Shown here one piece after another: positions 23,201 to 34,739 of a DNA stretch of 64,000 nt; position 1 is the first letter of the stretch; each line of letters opens with the position of its first letter. The notes below the pieces were generated by a model that was given only the letters and a program-made list of their open reading frames with translations, made no database searches and was not told the DNA's origin. Origin of the DNA: Aspidiotus rigidus. Taxonomy: Eukaryota > Arthropoda > Insecta > Hemiptera > Diaspididae. The translations under genes were made by a program, and so were the position numbers. The DNA lies in NCBI GenBank assembly GCA_035079385.1, contig JAVHKY010000029.1, forward strand, positions 868,001 through 932,000. Direction: 5' to 3'.

Positions 23201-24656
23201 TTTAAATCTAGAAGTTCTGCAAAATTTAAGTATGTAGCTTTGATTGCCGACGTGAATGATCGAAACGCTCCCTGTTGTGACTATATACCAAGCTTCGTCC
23301 ATATACTGCAATGTTAAACAAGCGTGGAAACATACATAGCGTGCGGAGGACTCCAACGTAGGCAGCGCGGGCGAGTGCGCAGAGGAGTCACAGCTTCTCT
23401 TCCCTCCTCAATCGACCGCGTCGCCCCTTTTTGAGTCCTCCGCATTTTATTTTCTTATTATATCTATCCACGGGTAAATGTTGTCTCAGCTCAGTTCATA
23501 AGAGGTATATAGTCAGAGTTCCCTGTGTATTTTTATGGGATTCTAAAATGGCTGTCTGAAAGCCAGCAGCAAAGAACAAGCATTCAACCGAAATTGAAGA
23601 TGTTGAAGTCACAGGGAGTCAATCGATTGATAGTTTCCTTCAACAGTAGGCTCCTGAAATTCCTTGTAGATGCCCTGAAGGTAATTTTTCTCATTCATTG
23701 AGTAAATTGTTTCATACAAATAAATGAAGGTACTGCAGTTAATTTGAAAATTCTGAAATTAATGAACGGAAACCAATAGTTCAAATGTGAAATAGGCGCA
23801 AACTTATGTTTCTTACTGTCATCATTTCCATGACTACATTGTGAAAGTCCCATTCCAAAGATTTATCTAGCTCGTGAGCAAGGTCTTTATTGTAAACTGT
23901 AACGCATTAATTAATGAGTAGGCTAAATAAAGTTGTAACTTTAAAATAGTGATCCCAACTCTTCCTGGGATGCTTACTTGCTGTATATTCTTTTGAACAT
24001 TGGTCGTGAAGTTCAGCTGTTTGAGAGCAATAAAGCAATATTTCTATCAGTTGTGTCTCAGCAACCCAATTATCACCAAATGTTTCACCTATATGATAAG
24101 CATATAGAGTAGCATTGCATTTGAAAATACTTGGTAGAAACATGTAACCATAATCTGTATACTCAGGTGGTTTTGGGGTAAAGTTGTCTAAAGACTGTGA
24201 ACAAATAAACCAGGAAGTGACGCCTAGAATGAAAATGTGTGGAGTTTGAAGATGAACAATGCAGGACAATACACCCCATAATCTAGCGAGAACTTACGCC
24301 AAAGTCTTTTTCAAAACTTTCTTTTATTTTCAACCTCTGCTCACAGGACCGTGTTGACACCAATTCCGCCACATCACGACGGCCTTCATCTCCTTTGGTC
24401 AAGGCGTCATGCAATTTTTTTGCATCGGCAACCGCATCAAAGGGTGAAATTGGTTGAACAGTTCCCTTGCCCTTGAAAAATTTATTTGAAAGAGGAAATA
24501 CTGAGTTTTAGGATGAAGTAGTTTTTTTTGTACTGATCAGTATATCTAATAATTATCTACTTGAAGAGAATATTAACTTACCAGAACAGATATCTTCAAC
24601 CATAACTCGAGAACTACTAAATACAAAGATACTTGGTTGGGTATGAAGATTGACAT
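20236..24656 (-). CDS. Secreted annexin-like protein, array gene 1 (8 exons, 348 aa)
   Basis: Exons: 24582-24656, 24298-24471, 23978-24194, 23817-23896, 22071-22140, 21810-21977, 21449-21636, 20236-20310, all GT-AG and summing to an intact 1,047-nt frame. Exon 1 encodes a hydrophobic leader (MSIFIPNQVSLYLVVLELWL...). Exon 2 is annexin repeat 1 (ISPFDAVADAKKLHDALTK...LVSTRSCEQRLKIKESFEKD). Exons 3-4 hold repeat 2 (KCNATLYAYHIGETF...LIEILLYCSQTAELHDQC; YNKDLAHELDKSLEWDF). Exons 5-6 hold repeat 3 (DTAQALLDEKKKW...). Exons 7-8 hold repeat 4 (MDPIRFYAEMLE...LLLMRVVLITSETSL; ending YLYGFLKYPLP). Four-repeat length matches annexins (core about 310 aa), which bind membranes through calcium. The GxGT calcium motif is missing from every repeat here. 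In repeat 4 it reads RRRHTRE. Function is unknown; it is probably exported. Confidence 0.82.
20745..21030 (+). repeat. Dispersed repeat R2, copy 2, with 45-mer-type units
   Basis: Matches the plexin-intron copy at 5325-5530 ('ttttcgtccgcgagcgcgag', 'gatgacgtcacg') and continues into two 'gggacttggaaaa...ctcc(g)agctatatat' units like those in MITE A. It lies in intron 7 of annexin-like gene 1. Confidence 0.65.
22898..23040. mobile_element. Foldback element in intron 4 of gene 1
   Basis: 'cacaaaattcacaaaacaca' with 'gttactggagtcgtaatt' is mirrored about 60 bp later by 'aattacgactctagtaac' and 'tgtgttttgtgaactttgtg'. Related copies lie at the equivalent place in gene 4 (46106-46270) and, with the left arm lost, gene 2 (about 30755-30860). 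It was therefore present before those duplications. Confidence 0.7.
23278..23515. mobile_element. MITE with TGACTATATACC inverted ends, gene 1 intron 4
   Basis: The 12-bp ends at 23278-23289 and 23504-23515 are exact inverted repeats. The interior has a second inverted pair, 'gcggaggact' and 'agtcctccgc'. Gene 4's intron 4 lacks this block at the matching place (around 46490-46510). Confidence 0.7.
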
Positions 24657-24734
24657 AGTACCTAATAGGTATTTGGTTTTTTCAAAATAATCAATAATTT
24701 GAAAAAAACGATGCGAACGGTAGTTTGTATAGGT

Positions 24735-24770
24735 ATTCTCCATCTGTTATTACAACTCTTGGATATATGA
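24735..24770 (-). promoter_or_regulatory. Conserved promoter-like block of gene 1
   Basis: About 80-115 bp upstream of the ATG, the minus strand reads ATATATCC, then AGAGTTGTAATAACAGATGG, then AGAAT. The block is shared in recognisable form upstream of all five complete paralogs. The AT-rich part could be a TATA box. The assignment rests on conservation and position only. Confidence 0.4.
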
Positions 24771-26077
24771 ATACCTGTACCTATAAATTTTCCTCTAATG
24801 TTTACCTACAATTTATCTTTTAGCTTACTATATTATGTGTAATTTGGATAATGCATCCTATTTTTCATTACTGTGCCTAGTAATTTTCTGACATTTAATG
24901 GCAATGTAATTGCTTCGAATTGTTGATCCAGATTGCACACGGTGAACAAAAAGTTCATAGATACTCGCGTAATTCGGAGTACAGTTTTTACCACCATTAT
25001 AAAATGATTCATTGTGTAATATTTGAATCTCAGTAATGAAGATAGTCCTAGGAGGTAACAAAAATCAGTGCGGGTGTGATTGAGTTGAAACAAAGTTAGC
25101 CGTGATATCAATTTATATCCACGCTAAATTTTGGTCGTCAAACTGATCACTCATTTGATAATTTTTGATAATTCACCAGAAAGTTGGTAGAAAATATTCT
25201 GTTTGAGTGTTTAGGTGGAACATAAATTTTTGTGGTCAATGACAAATTTTCAATAACAACTTTGCCAACTTTAGAAAGACTGAAAGATCATTTTGTGAAG
25301 GAGTTTAAAAGCTTTTAAATTATCTATTTCTATTTCAAATTTGGAAAATCAATTTTTACTTTTTGGTCTAACAATTCAGTTAAGACAGGCCTGTAGCCAG
25401 AATGTTTTTTCAGAAGAGGCGTATAAAATGTCGGGATGGTTTACCTTGATAGTTTTTTTTTTTTTTTTTTTTTTCAATAGTACTCGTATTGCGAAAAATC
25501 TTTAGGATGTAAAGTGTGACGCTACAGGGCTCAACCTCCCTCGTACCCCCTGGCTAGGGGCCTGAGATCAGATGAAGTATTCTTGAAAGGCTGGCTCATA
25601 GGGTAGGGTGTTTGGCTATGTATGATTCTGAATACCGGTAATTTATTGATGTTGCGCAAGAGTTGCTTTTGAAACTTTGTAGAAACGCCATCATTAATCA
25701 CTGAATAAATGATTAATGACGTTACTTGATTTCTGGCTGACCCACAGCACAAAGACATATAAAAACAGAAGGAAAAAAATTAAGGTTGTTGCTTTTGATT
25801 AATTCACAGCTGTACGTAAGATATTCAAATGGAAAACAAATTGTAGACGTACCTATTTCAATTATTAGAGCGTGAAAAAATCCAGTGAATTCAAAATTCA
25901 TAAGGTTTTTATCGTACATTCATTTTATATGTACATGACAAACAAATTTATAAATTAATTATTTATTTCTCATAATATTAAAAAATTAAGAGTCGTAATA
26001 TCATTTTAGAGGTAAACTTCTCAACATCATTTCACAAAAGTTCTGATCTTAGATAATTTATTAAAATAAAATTAACT
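24771..26077. other. Spacer between array genes 1 and 2
   Basis: No gene. It is similar over most of its length to the spacers at 32.0-35.6, 40.2-42.0 and partly 48-50.7 kb (for example 'cagaaagttggtagaaaata' at about 25180 and 40710). It is the least disrupted spacer and serves as the empty-site reference for insertions in the others. A T tract of about 24 bp lies near 25450-25475. Confidence 0.6.
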
Positions 26078-29000
26078 TCATGGCAGTGGGTACTTCAAAA
26101 ATGCATACAGATAGGTCTTGAAAGCCAGATCTACATTTATATATCTCCGGTTCTGGAAAAGAATAATACTTCATTAAAAGATAGCATAAAAAGAAATTAT
26201 ATCACCCTCAGTGCCAACATAATAATTAGTACGCGCAAAGATTCAAATTAATTCATTTTCAAGTTAAACTCTAAATCTACAGTTCAAGCTACTTTACCAA
26301 CAAGGCAAATGGACTGGTCTGATATGACGTCACATAAGTAGATCACTCAAGTGCAATACTACTTTTTTTTAGCCGACAAATATGTTTTGAATTCCATATA
26401 AAGAAAAAAGAAGAGAGAAAAAAAAAAGGATGAAGATCATTAGATGAATAATTTAAAATGAAAAATAATCAAGAATCCATGCCCAACATATTCAACTTTC
26501 TATAACAAGCAAACTTCCTCTCACGCACCTAATCACAATTTCGCCGAGCTCATAGATCTGAAGGCAGGCCGCTAGCAGCTCCTAAATATAAAAAAAAAGA
26601 AAAGAATAGGAAGGTATACATAGACAGATTTAGAATCTATAAGATTCTTATGATTTGTCCGAAGGCTTTCAAGTTTGTTATGTATTTTCAATTAGTAACA
26701 TGATGATTTTGGCTTTGTGTCGAATCAGTCAGTTCTTTCAAGAGTGGTAGTTTTAATTACAGTACCTAACTCATCTTATAATTTCCCGCATGAATTAATC
26801 TCTTACTCAGTAAATTAGATTCACCTGCATGATACTGGTTGAAATTACGCACATTGAACAAAAAAAAAGAGAGAGGAAGAAATTATGTCCTGCTTTGAGC
26901 AGCATTTGTCAACGTGCTCGACTTCTTTTCCCACTCTCTCATTGTTTTAGGGTTCTTTATTTTGCGCGCATTCAACCCAGAGTCATACGAGGGAATTAAG
27001 TTCACAATTCTTACTCAAGACATGTAAACTACGCTGCGTAAGTTATACATATTGTTGAAGATTGGAATTTTGGTTTTTAAATCACGTTGTTAGTTTGGAC
27101 AAAAAAGTAATTTAACTTTCTTCATTTTTACCCAAATTCTCTATAACCCATATGACAAACTGTCCGTATCAGAATAGTGAGTAATCAACTCCGCCTGCTG
27201 TGCATCGCTTCTATAGCTCTCAACACGCAAAACGCAAAGGACGACTGGGGTTATGCAACTCCCTTATAGCCGAATGTGTTCATTTTATGTAAGGTTACGC
27301 AAATGCTATGACAAAGAGAGTTGGTTCCATTCAAAGAATCAAATGACGTATTTTTTCCATCGTTTGATCTGAAAATGTCTACAAAGTTGACTTTTAGTCT
27401 GGTTCTATTAACTTAGGTATTCTAATCTTCAATACCATAAGGAAATAATCCATTAAAGTCATCGTTGAGAATGATCAGGAAGTATAGAAACCTTACGTAC
27501 ATCCAAAACTTCGCGCAAAGATAAATGATTGTATTGGATTTCGGGATACATCTGCTCTACATCAACAAGACTTGTTTCGGATGTACTTAAAACGACACGC
27601 ATTAACAATAATTCATCAGTGAATTGTCCATATACACTAGTATCAAGCATGTCAGCATAGAATCTTATTGGATCCATGACAAAGCAATCTGAAACATGAT
27701 TTATTGCATTGAAATACTCGCAGGTTCTTTTTAGAACAAGCAACGTTTTCCATGAGTGTATTGCTTTCATGCGTGTCTTCTTAAAAAATGTGAGTAAATT
27801 CTGAAGTTTGGAGCCAAACGTACACCCCATTAACAGGGGTAACCTGCCTTCGGAGGCAGATCCTATTGAAAGCGATACTGCCTGATAGACCTTCCCGACT
27901 ACCTTCTCGCCCAGAAGTTTCAGCCCCCCATCTCAACTTTTTGTCGTTCTGGAGCCATGATTGTGATTTTACTTTGGAATTTTCTATACAAACGTATGTT
28001 GCAATGAGGTATCTATAATATATGGTGTGTGTAGATGATCATCGAGACTACCAACCAGAATCTTTTCAGAAGTTTCTCATCACATTAAGTCCTTTCTTCG
28101 GCGTAATTAAAAATTCAAACATCAGTTTCATTATGAAGGTATTTCGGAGGCGATTCAAAATTATTGTGGAAGGATGCTCTACACATTCCTTAAACTTGAA
28201 AAAAAAAAGTTCAAGAAAATTGAAGTGAGGGAACGGCAATAGGACCGTTGCGTTGGTTGTTGTGCCCACGTTGCCGCGTCATATGTTACCTGAGTAATGT
28301 CCGTTTCTAAGCCCCAATATGTCGACCAGCCCATGTCCTGACCAGATTGTATAACCCAAAAATGTAGAGCCCCACCGGGGATAAGAAATAGAGGCCTTAA
28401 GAAATTGAGATTTTCCCAGAATACTGTGTTTTACTTTTTTTCCCCAACCTTTCTCAAGCGTTGTATTTATTTTTTCCTTCAACACTGGAGCTCTTTCCGT
28501 CTATGGAAAAACAGTTTCAATATTTGTCTTTACATTTTTGCAAGGAGTGATCAACTAGTAAAAATACAAAACTGAGAATTCATTATCCTATCGAGTCGCG
28601 GAATGGAATACGCGCGTAGACCGGAAGCGAACGTTACTCAGTGGCGGCGCGGTGCGACGTACTTATCAGACTGCTGCGGCAAGCGTCAAATTTGTATTCA
28701 CGTTTTCATTTGGTTTTTTCATCATTTACCTATCTTCCCCCATCCCGATTTTCTTGAACATTTATTTTTTAATTTTTGGCAATGTGCAGAGCATCTTTTC
28801 ACAATAATTTGAATCGCCATCTCATTAAATGAAACTGACATTTGAATTTTTAATTATGCCGAGAACAGGGTAGGGTAGTCTCGATGGTCATCCACACACA
28901 TCATAAATTATAGATATCTCACTGCAACATACGTTTGTATAGAAAATTCCAAAGTGAAATCACAATTATGGCTTCAGAATGACAAAAAGTTGAGATGGGG

Positions 29001-32000
29001 CGGGAAGAGCTGAAACTTCTGGACGAGAAGTTAGTCGAGAAGGATATCAAACAGTATAGGTTTCAATAAGATTTGCCACCAAAGGCCGATTACACCTCTT
29101 AATGGGCTATACATTTCAAAAATTTGAAAGAATTTAAAAAACTTGTGCTGAAGAATGACAACACACTAATGCAAGCCTGTGAAGGAAACCTGAATTTGAA
29201 ATACCGAACGTACGTAATATAAATTCAAACTCACATATCAGTTTATAAATGTTCTCCGTTGTAATACCATCAACAGCGTCCCCAAAGTCTTTGTTGTCGT
29301 TCAATTCCTTAAATTTGTTCAGCACTTCTTTCAAAACATCGAGACTAAGTTCAAACATACATTTGTCTAGTTCTTGACGACAGTCTTCCCATTTTTTCTT
29401 CTCTGTAAAATTGTGTGAGATAAATAATATGTATTAGGCACATGTCCGTCACATTGGGTCATTTTATTTTTTATTGCTGGTAACAATCAACTAACCATCC
29501 AGTAGAGCTTGCGCGGTATCTTGAATAAATTTTGGATCCTTGGGTGAACTTGCTGCCCGCTTTCTCTGCAACATATTGAAAAAATGTATGTATATGATTT
29601 CTCGACCATTCCTGCTTTTTTTTCTGGAATACATCAGGTAGTAATGGGGCATTATTACAAATATAAGTTGATTAATGTCTGTATAGATATTGGTTTGTTG
29701 AAGACGTACCTACAATTCAATTTGTGAAAATGACAATGGGATGTTGCATCTCCTTCTCTCCTGGAGTTTCACAGAAGCTAAATGAAGAAACAAAACTTGA
29801 GAATGTTGAATAGTTCTGGATTAGGGGTTCCTCCTCTTTGTTGTGTCAAATTGAATTGTTTAAAGTTGAAGGGACAATGAGAACCTGTGTATTGAGATTA
29901 GGACTTGTGAAATAATAAAAGGACTTGTCCAGACGAGTATATCATAAACAAAATAATGAGCTTGAAAGCACTGTCGTCTTAAAAAATTTTTTTACTTATA
30001 CGACGATCGACGTTTCGAACGTACACACGTTCTTCTTCAGGATCGATATATACTACAATGAGTAAAGCTATTAACAGGAACAAAACGGAGCAGCAGCACA
30101 GGGAGCGTGAAAGAACAAGAAAGAAAGTAGATTACTCACGATTATTATACGAGTAGATCGCTGGCGAATAAAAGTTACTAATCCTGTAGCTGTCGGTTTT
30201 AAAGTTTATACTGTCCTTACATTTCATAATTTCTATCGCTTCACGAATTTTTCTTTTCCTATCATGCTTTTCGAAGCCACAAATGGACGCATTTTCAAAA
30301 TCAAAAAGATGTCCCTCACCATGAGAGTGCTCACATAAGGCCGTACATTTTTGTTTAAGTTTTACATCACTTTTATGTTGACTTATTCTACAACGAAGCA
30401 ACTGTCTCGTTTCGCCAATATAATGAGAATCACAATTACTACAAGGAATATCATAGACTGTAGTATATATCGATCCTGAAGAAGAACGTGTGTACGTTCG
30501 AAACGTCGATCGTCGTATAAGTAAAAAAATTTTTTAAGACGACAGTGCTTTCAAGCTCATTATTTTGTTTAGGACTTGTGTCTATACTTCATTATCAAAA
30601 GTTTACACAATCAACAGTTACCACTTGAAATAATATTACTTTCTGAAGTGAGGAAATTTTAGACAAATTTATGATGATAGCGCTCTTTGCTCATTAAAGT
30701 TTACTGTGGAAGAGTTCACTTTCTTACCGGTATATGTCGATTTGGAAAAATTTTTATATTGAGCAAGCGCTTTCGGATGAATATCCATAAAAAAATTTTT
30801 AAATTACGACTATAGTAACCTTTGTGTTCTGTGAATTTGGTGATTTGTGTGTCGTAAAACACGGAACAAAGAATTCTTGATAAGTATGTAATTGATATTA
30901 CAATCATCGGGCCAATCATGATATCAATTTTTATAAGATTACACAGGGAACGATTCAATCACATACCAATATTCAAGAACAAGATGTTTCTTATTTATCA
31001 GAAATCTCTATTTAGAATCTAGAAGTTCTTGACGTCACAGGGGATTGTTCTATTGATAGTACCTATCCTTCAACATTAAGCATAATTATGAACTTGCTTG
31101 TAGAGAGCCCTGAAGGTAATTTTTCTTGTTAATTGAGCAAATTGTTTCATACAAATAAATGAAGGTATTGCAATTAATTTGGAAAATTGTGAAATTAATG
31201 AACGAAAACCAATAGTTCAAATGTGAAATAGGCGCAAACTTATGTTTCTTACTGTCATCATTTCCATGACTACATTGCGAGCGTCCCCTTCCAAATATTC
31301 ATCTAGCTCGTGAGCAAGGTCTTTATTGTAAACTGTAACGCATTAATGATTAGGCTGAATGAAAGTTGTAATTTTAGAATAATGATCACAACTCCTTATG
31401 GGATGCTTACTTGCTGTATATTCTTTTGAACATTGATCGTGAAGTTCAGCTGTTTGAGAGCAATAAAGCAATATTTCCATCAATTCTGCATCAGAATTAG
31501 GACGGCCTAAATGATAAGCGTATAAAGTAGCATTGCATTTGAAAATACTTGGTAGAAACATGTAAGCGTCATCTGGATAATCAGGTGGTTTTGGGGTAAA
31601 GTTGTCTAAAGACTGTAAAAATGTGTGGAGTTTGAAGATGAACAATGCAGGACAATACACCCCATAATCTAGCGAGAACTTACGCCAAAGTCTTTTTCAA
31701 AACTTTCTTTTATTTTCAACCTCTGCTCACAGGACCGTGTTGATACCAACTCCGCCACGTCACGACGGCCTTCATCTCCTTTGGTCAAGGCGTCATGCAG
31801 TTTTTTTGCATCGGCAACCGCATCAAAGGGTGAAATTGGTTGAACAGTTCCCTTGCCCTTGAAAATTTATTCAAAGAAAGGAATAATGAACTTTGAATTA
31901 AATTAGTCTGGTTTATGTTATTCTAACTACCTACTCATTGAACAAAGATAACTTACCAGAACACATATCTTCAACCATAACTCGAAGACTACTAAATACA

Positions 32001-32031
32001 AAGATACTTGGTTGCATATGAAGATTGACAT
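26078..32031 (-). CDS. Secreted annexin-like protein, array gene 2 (8 exons, 343 aa)
   Basis: Exons: 31957-32031, 31684-31857, 31411-31612, 31253-31332, 29496-29565, 29235-29402, 27501-27688, 26078-26152 (1,032 nt, frame intact). The leader reads MSIFICNQVSLYLVVFELWL. Exon 2 (repeat 1) is identical in protein to gene 1. Exon 3 is 15 nt shorter than in the other copies: the AB loop of repeat 2 shrinks to HLGRPNSDAELMEIL. Repeat 4 reads MDPIRFYADMLDTSVYGQFTDE, which keeps TDE but not GxGT. C-terminus YLYAFLKYPLP. Intron 4 carries a Penelope-like insertion, intron 6 a 1.3-kb foldback, and intron 2 has lost about 36 bp next to its acceptor yet still ends in AG. The coding frame survived all three changes. 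Paralogous to the other array genes and closest to genes 3 and 4 in exon 7. Confidence 0.82.
27820..29112. mobile_element. Foldback element of about 1.3 kb in gene 2 intron 6
   Basis: The left arm from about 27820 (gtacaccccattaa...) to about 28235 is mirrored by the right arm from about 28755 to 29112, giving inverted arms near 400 bp with a middle of about 500 bp. Genes 3 and 4 have continuous intron sequence at this point. No transposase frame was recognised. The arms carry a shared 'acatacgtttgtatagaaaa' segment. Confidence 0.75.
29910..30570 (-). mobile_element. Penelope-like element fragment with 111-bp inverted arms
   Basis: Flanked by a 10-bp duplication 'aggacttgtg' (29900-29909 and 30571-30580). 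Inverted arms lie at 29946-30056 and 30460-30570. Between them the minus strand encodes the C-terminal GIY-YIG endonuclease part of a Penelope-like protein. The gene 1 and 4 introns show the undisrupted 'ttagtacttgtg' site. 5'-truncated: no reverse transcriptase domain is present. Confidence 0.85.
30132..30460 (-). pseudogene. GIY-YIG endonuclease C-terminus of a Penelope-like element
   Basis: The minus-strand frame reads TVYDIPCSNCDSHYIGETRQ, then LLRCRISQHKS and CEHSHGEGHLFDFENA. This is the YIG/CxxC pattern and downstream basic region of Penelope-type endonucleases, which nick target DNA for retrotransposition. About 110 codons remain. The reverse transcriptase is missing, so it is a dead fragment in the host gene's intron, in the same orientation as the gene. 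Confidence 0.85.
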
Positions 32032-32100
32032 AATACCTAATACCTAATTAGTTTTTTCAAATCAATAATTTGAAAAAAAGAAAAATGCGAACGGTAGTTG

Positions 32101-32140
32101 TATTCTCGATCTGTTATTACAACCCTAGAATACATATACC
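32101..32140 (-). promoter_or_regulatory. Conserved promoter-like block of gene 2
   Basis: Minus strand contains GGGTTGTAATAACAGATCG followed by AGAAT, as in gene 1. The TATA-like part is altered to TATGTATTC. Confidence 0.35.
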
Positions 32141-32952
32141 AACCAGTACCTAGAAATTTCCATGTAATGTTTACCTATAATTTATTTTTAGCTTACTATG
32201 CTATTTAGATAATATATCCTATTTTTAATTACTGTGCGTAATGATTACTTACGACATTTACCCACAATTTAATTGCTTCGGATTGTTGATCCAGATCGCA
32301 CACAGTAAACAAAAACCTCATAGATATTCGCGTAATTTGGAATACGTTTCGACCATCATTATAAAATAGTATTCATTGGGTGACATTTGAATCCTAGTAA
32401 TGAGAATAGTCATAAGAGGTAACAACCATCAGTGTGGGTGCGAAGAAGTTTTAGAAAATTTAGCTGTCATATCAGTTTTATACCCACGGAAAATTTTGAC
32501 TATCAAGCTGACCACTCATTTGATAATTTTTCATGATATACCAGAAAGTCAGAAAGTAAGTAGAAGATATCATATGTGGGTGTTTAATTGAAGGATGAAT
32601 TTTGGTGGTCAATACCGAATTTGCCAACTTCAGAATGATTTTAGATTTTGAAAGTCTTAAATATATCTTCGTCTATTTCAATTTTGGAAAGTAAATTTTT
32701 ACTTTTTGGAGTGACAATGTAGACCAGACAGGCCTGTAGCCAGAATGTTTTTTTCAGAAGAGCCGTATGAAATTTCAAGGTGGAATACCTTAATACTTTT
32801 TTTTTCAATTGTATTGAGGGAAATCTTCGGGGGGCAAAGTGCAACGCTACAGGGCTCAACCCCCCTCACACTCCCTGCCTAGCGGCCTGAGATCAGATGA
32901 AGCATTCTCAAAAGACTGGCTTATAGGGAAGGGTGTTTCGTTATGTATGATT

Positions 32953-33309
32953 ACACCAAATAAAAAAGTAAAACGATTACACATTAGAATATCCGATTCC
33001 AAGGAATTTCTCAATGCTGAACACGATGCCGTCCTCCGTTTTTCGCTACGACGTCACAATTTTTTGTAGTAATCTCGTTTACTTGCCGCGGACCATCGCG
33101 GAACTCACCGAACGTAGCAGTATTCAACACCGAAGTTTTGCGTTACATTTCGCGATAGCCTGCGGCAAGTAAACGAGATTATTACAGAAAATTGTGATGT
33201 CCTAGCGAAAAACGGAGGACGGCATTGTATTCAGCATTGAAAAATACCGCGGTATCAGATTTTCGAATGTGTAATCCTTTTACTTCTTTTTTTTTTGTTC
33301 AGTCGTGAT
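32953..33309. mobile_element. Long-inverted-repeat MITE
   Basis: 'agtaaaacgattacacatt' near 32967 is mirrored by 'aatgtgtaatccttttact' near 33267-33285. The arms continue inward for about 130 bp ('aatctcgtttacttgccgc' against 'gcggcaagtaaacgagatt'). The matching place in spacer 1 (about 25625) is uninterrupted. No protein encoded. Confidence 0.8.
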
Positions 33310-33351
33310 ATGAATACCGCTAATGTATTGATCTTGCGCAAGAGTTGGTTT

Positions 33352-34719
33352 TTAAGAACGAGCCCCAAACTTAGCCTAAGCGCAGAAGCTGCCGAACCTC
33401 CTCTCTCTTTCCGTAGACTTATTCTAACCACTAATTTCTTATCCTCTTGTTTCGCAATCCCATGACCTCCCAATATACAATTCAATCTTTCGTACAAAAC
33501 CATCTCCCATTTCGTCTACTAACAAACACATCCTTTCCCAATTCAACCTCTCCCTCAATAACTCATTCCAAGCTAATCCGCTTCTTCCTGTATACAGTGT
33601 CCCCGCACCCTGGACTTTCGCCATTCCAAATGTACGTTTGGATCTCAAAATATTATTTAAATTAAATGACTCTGTCACCATTCAAAATATTCAGAAATTA
33701 TTACAAAAATACCCTGATCATACAATTTGCAACTCGGATGCATCCGGATCATCAAATAGGACTGCTTATGCATATTCCATAGACGATCACCTATCTTTTC
33801 ACCGCATTTGTAACATAGCCTCAGTTTTCACGGTTGAATTAATGGCCATTTACTCCTGTCTCTGTCACCTCTCTCAACTCTTTCCAAACAACAAATACAT
33901 TTTACTTACTAACTCTCTTTCCTCTCTTCTAGACATATACAATACTACTTATCCTCTTGTTAACTGCATTCACATTACTTTACACATCTTAGAATCAATA
34001 AATTCCGACATTACATTCATTTGGATTCCCGGCCATATCGGCTTTCCCGATCATGATACGGTCGACTTTGCAGCCAAAAACCCCACTTCCTACACCAAAA
34101 TAACTGATAATTCCCGTACACCTGTCTCTGATTATAAAACCTACTACCGATCCTTTATCACACAGAAATGGAAATCCCTCTAGAAAAATTAAACTACTAA
34201 CTCCTCAATATTAAACCCTCTCACGACCACTGGTCCACCTCTATCAGAACCACCAGTCGGGAGGAAGTTCTTTCCCGTTTGAGAATTGGCCATACCAGAT
34301 TAACCCATTCTTTCCTCATCGACTCTAATCTCCTATCACCCCCATCATGCTCTTATTGTAAAGAGGAACCTCTATTAGTAGAGCATTTTTTCACCTGTCC
34401 AAATCTAGCTCCCCTCCGGTCTTCCCTCAGTGTCCTATCCGCCCACACAGAAGCACTAAAAAATAACTCAGACATGATATCCCTCTTCCTCCAATATATT
34501 CGAAACACCTACTTTTTTTCAGTCTTATAAAAAAAAAAAACAGATACAATAGTCAACATTTTCCTTTTAATTATATTGAATTATGATTACAATAACAACA
34601 GCTCGTTTTTACTTTACTTTAAATTCAAACATAAGTAATTAAATCCACAATCTTGTAAAATTCGAGCGAATGACCCTTTCAGAAGCTAAAAGCTCGTTAA
34701 ATGAAAAGATTAAAAAAAA
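33352..34719 (+). mobile_element. 5'-truncated LINE with RNase H domain and C-terminal Cys motif
   Basis: A degraded non-LTR retrotransposon, + strand. The left part encodes the reverse-transcriptase tail (PPLSFRRL). An RNase H domain at about 33720-34180 reads SDASGSSNRTAYAY, VELMAIYSCL, WIPGHIGFPDHDTVDFAAK. A shifted frame at 34279-34527 encodes RIGHTRLTHSFLI and CSYCKEEPLLVEHFFTCP, typical of the ends of I/Jockey-type elements. The catalytic Asp expected in 'TDS' is Asn (LLTNSLSS). Stops and a frameshift break it. It ends in A runs near 34709. The empty site is seen in spacers 1 and 3. Confidence 0.85.
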
Positions 34720-34739
34720 AACTTTGAAGGAACACTATC

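Noticed and set aside
24582..24603. MVEDICS as the start of the annexin-like proteins
   Set aside because: It ends one base out of phase with exon 2 in every copy, and exon-length changes between copies respect the other frame.
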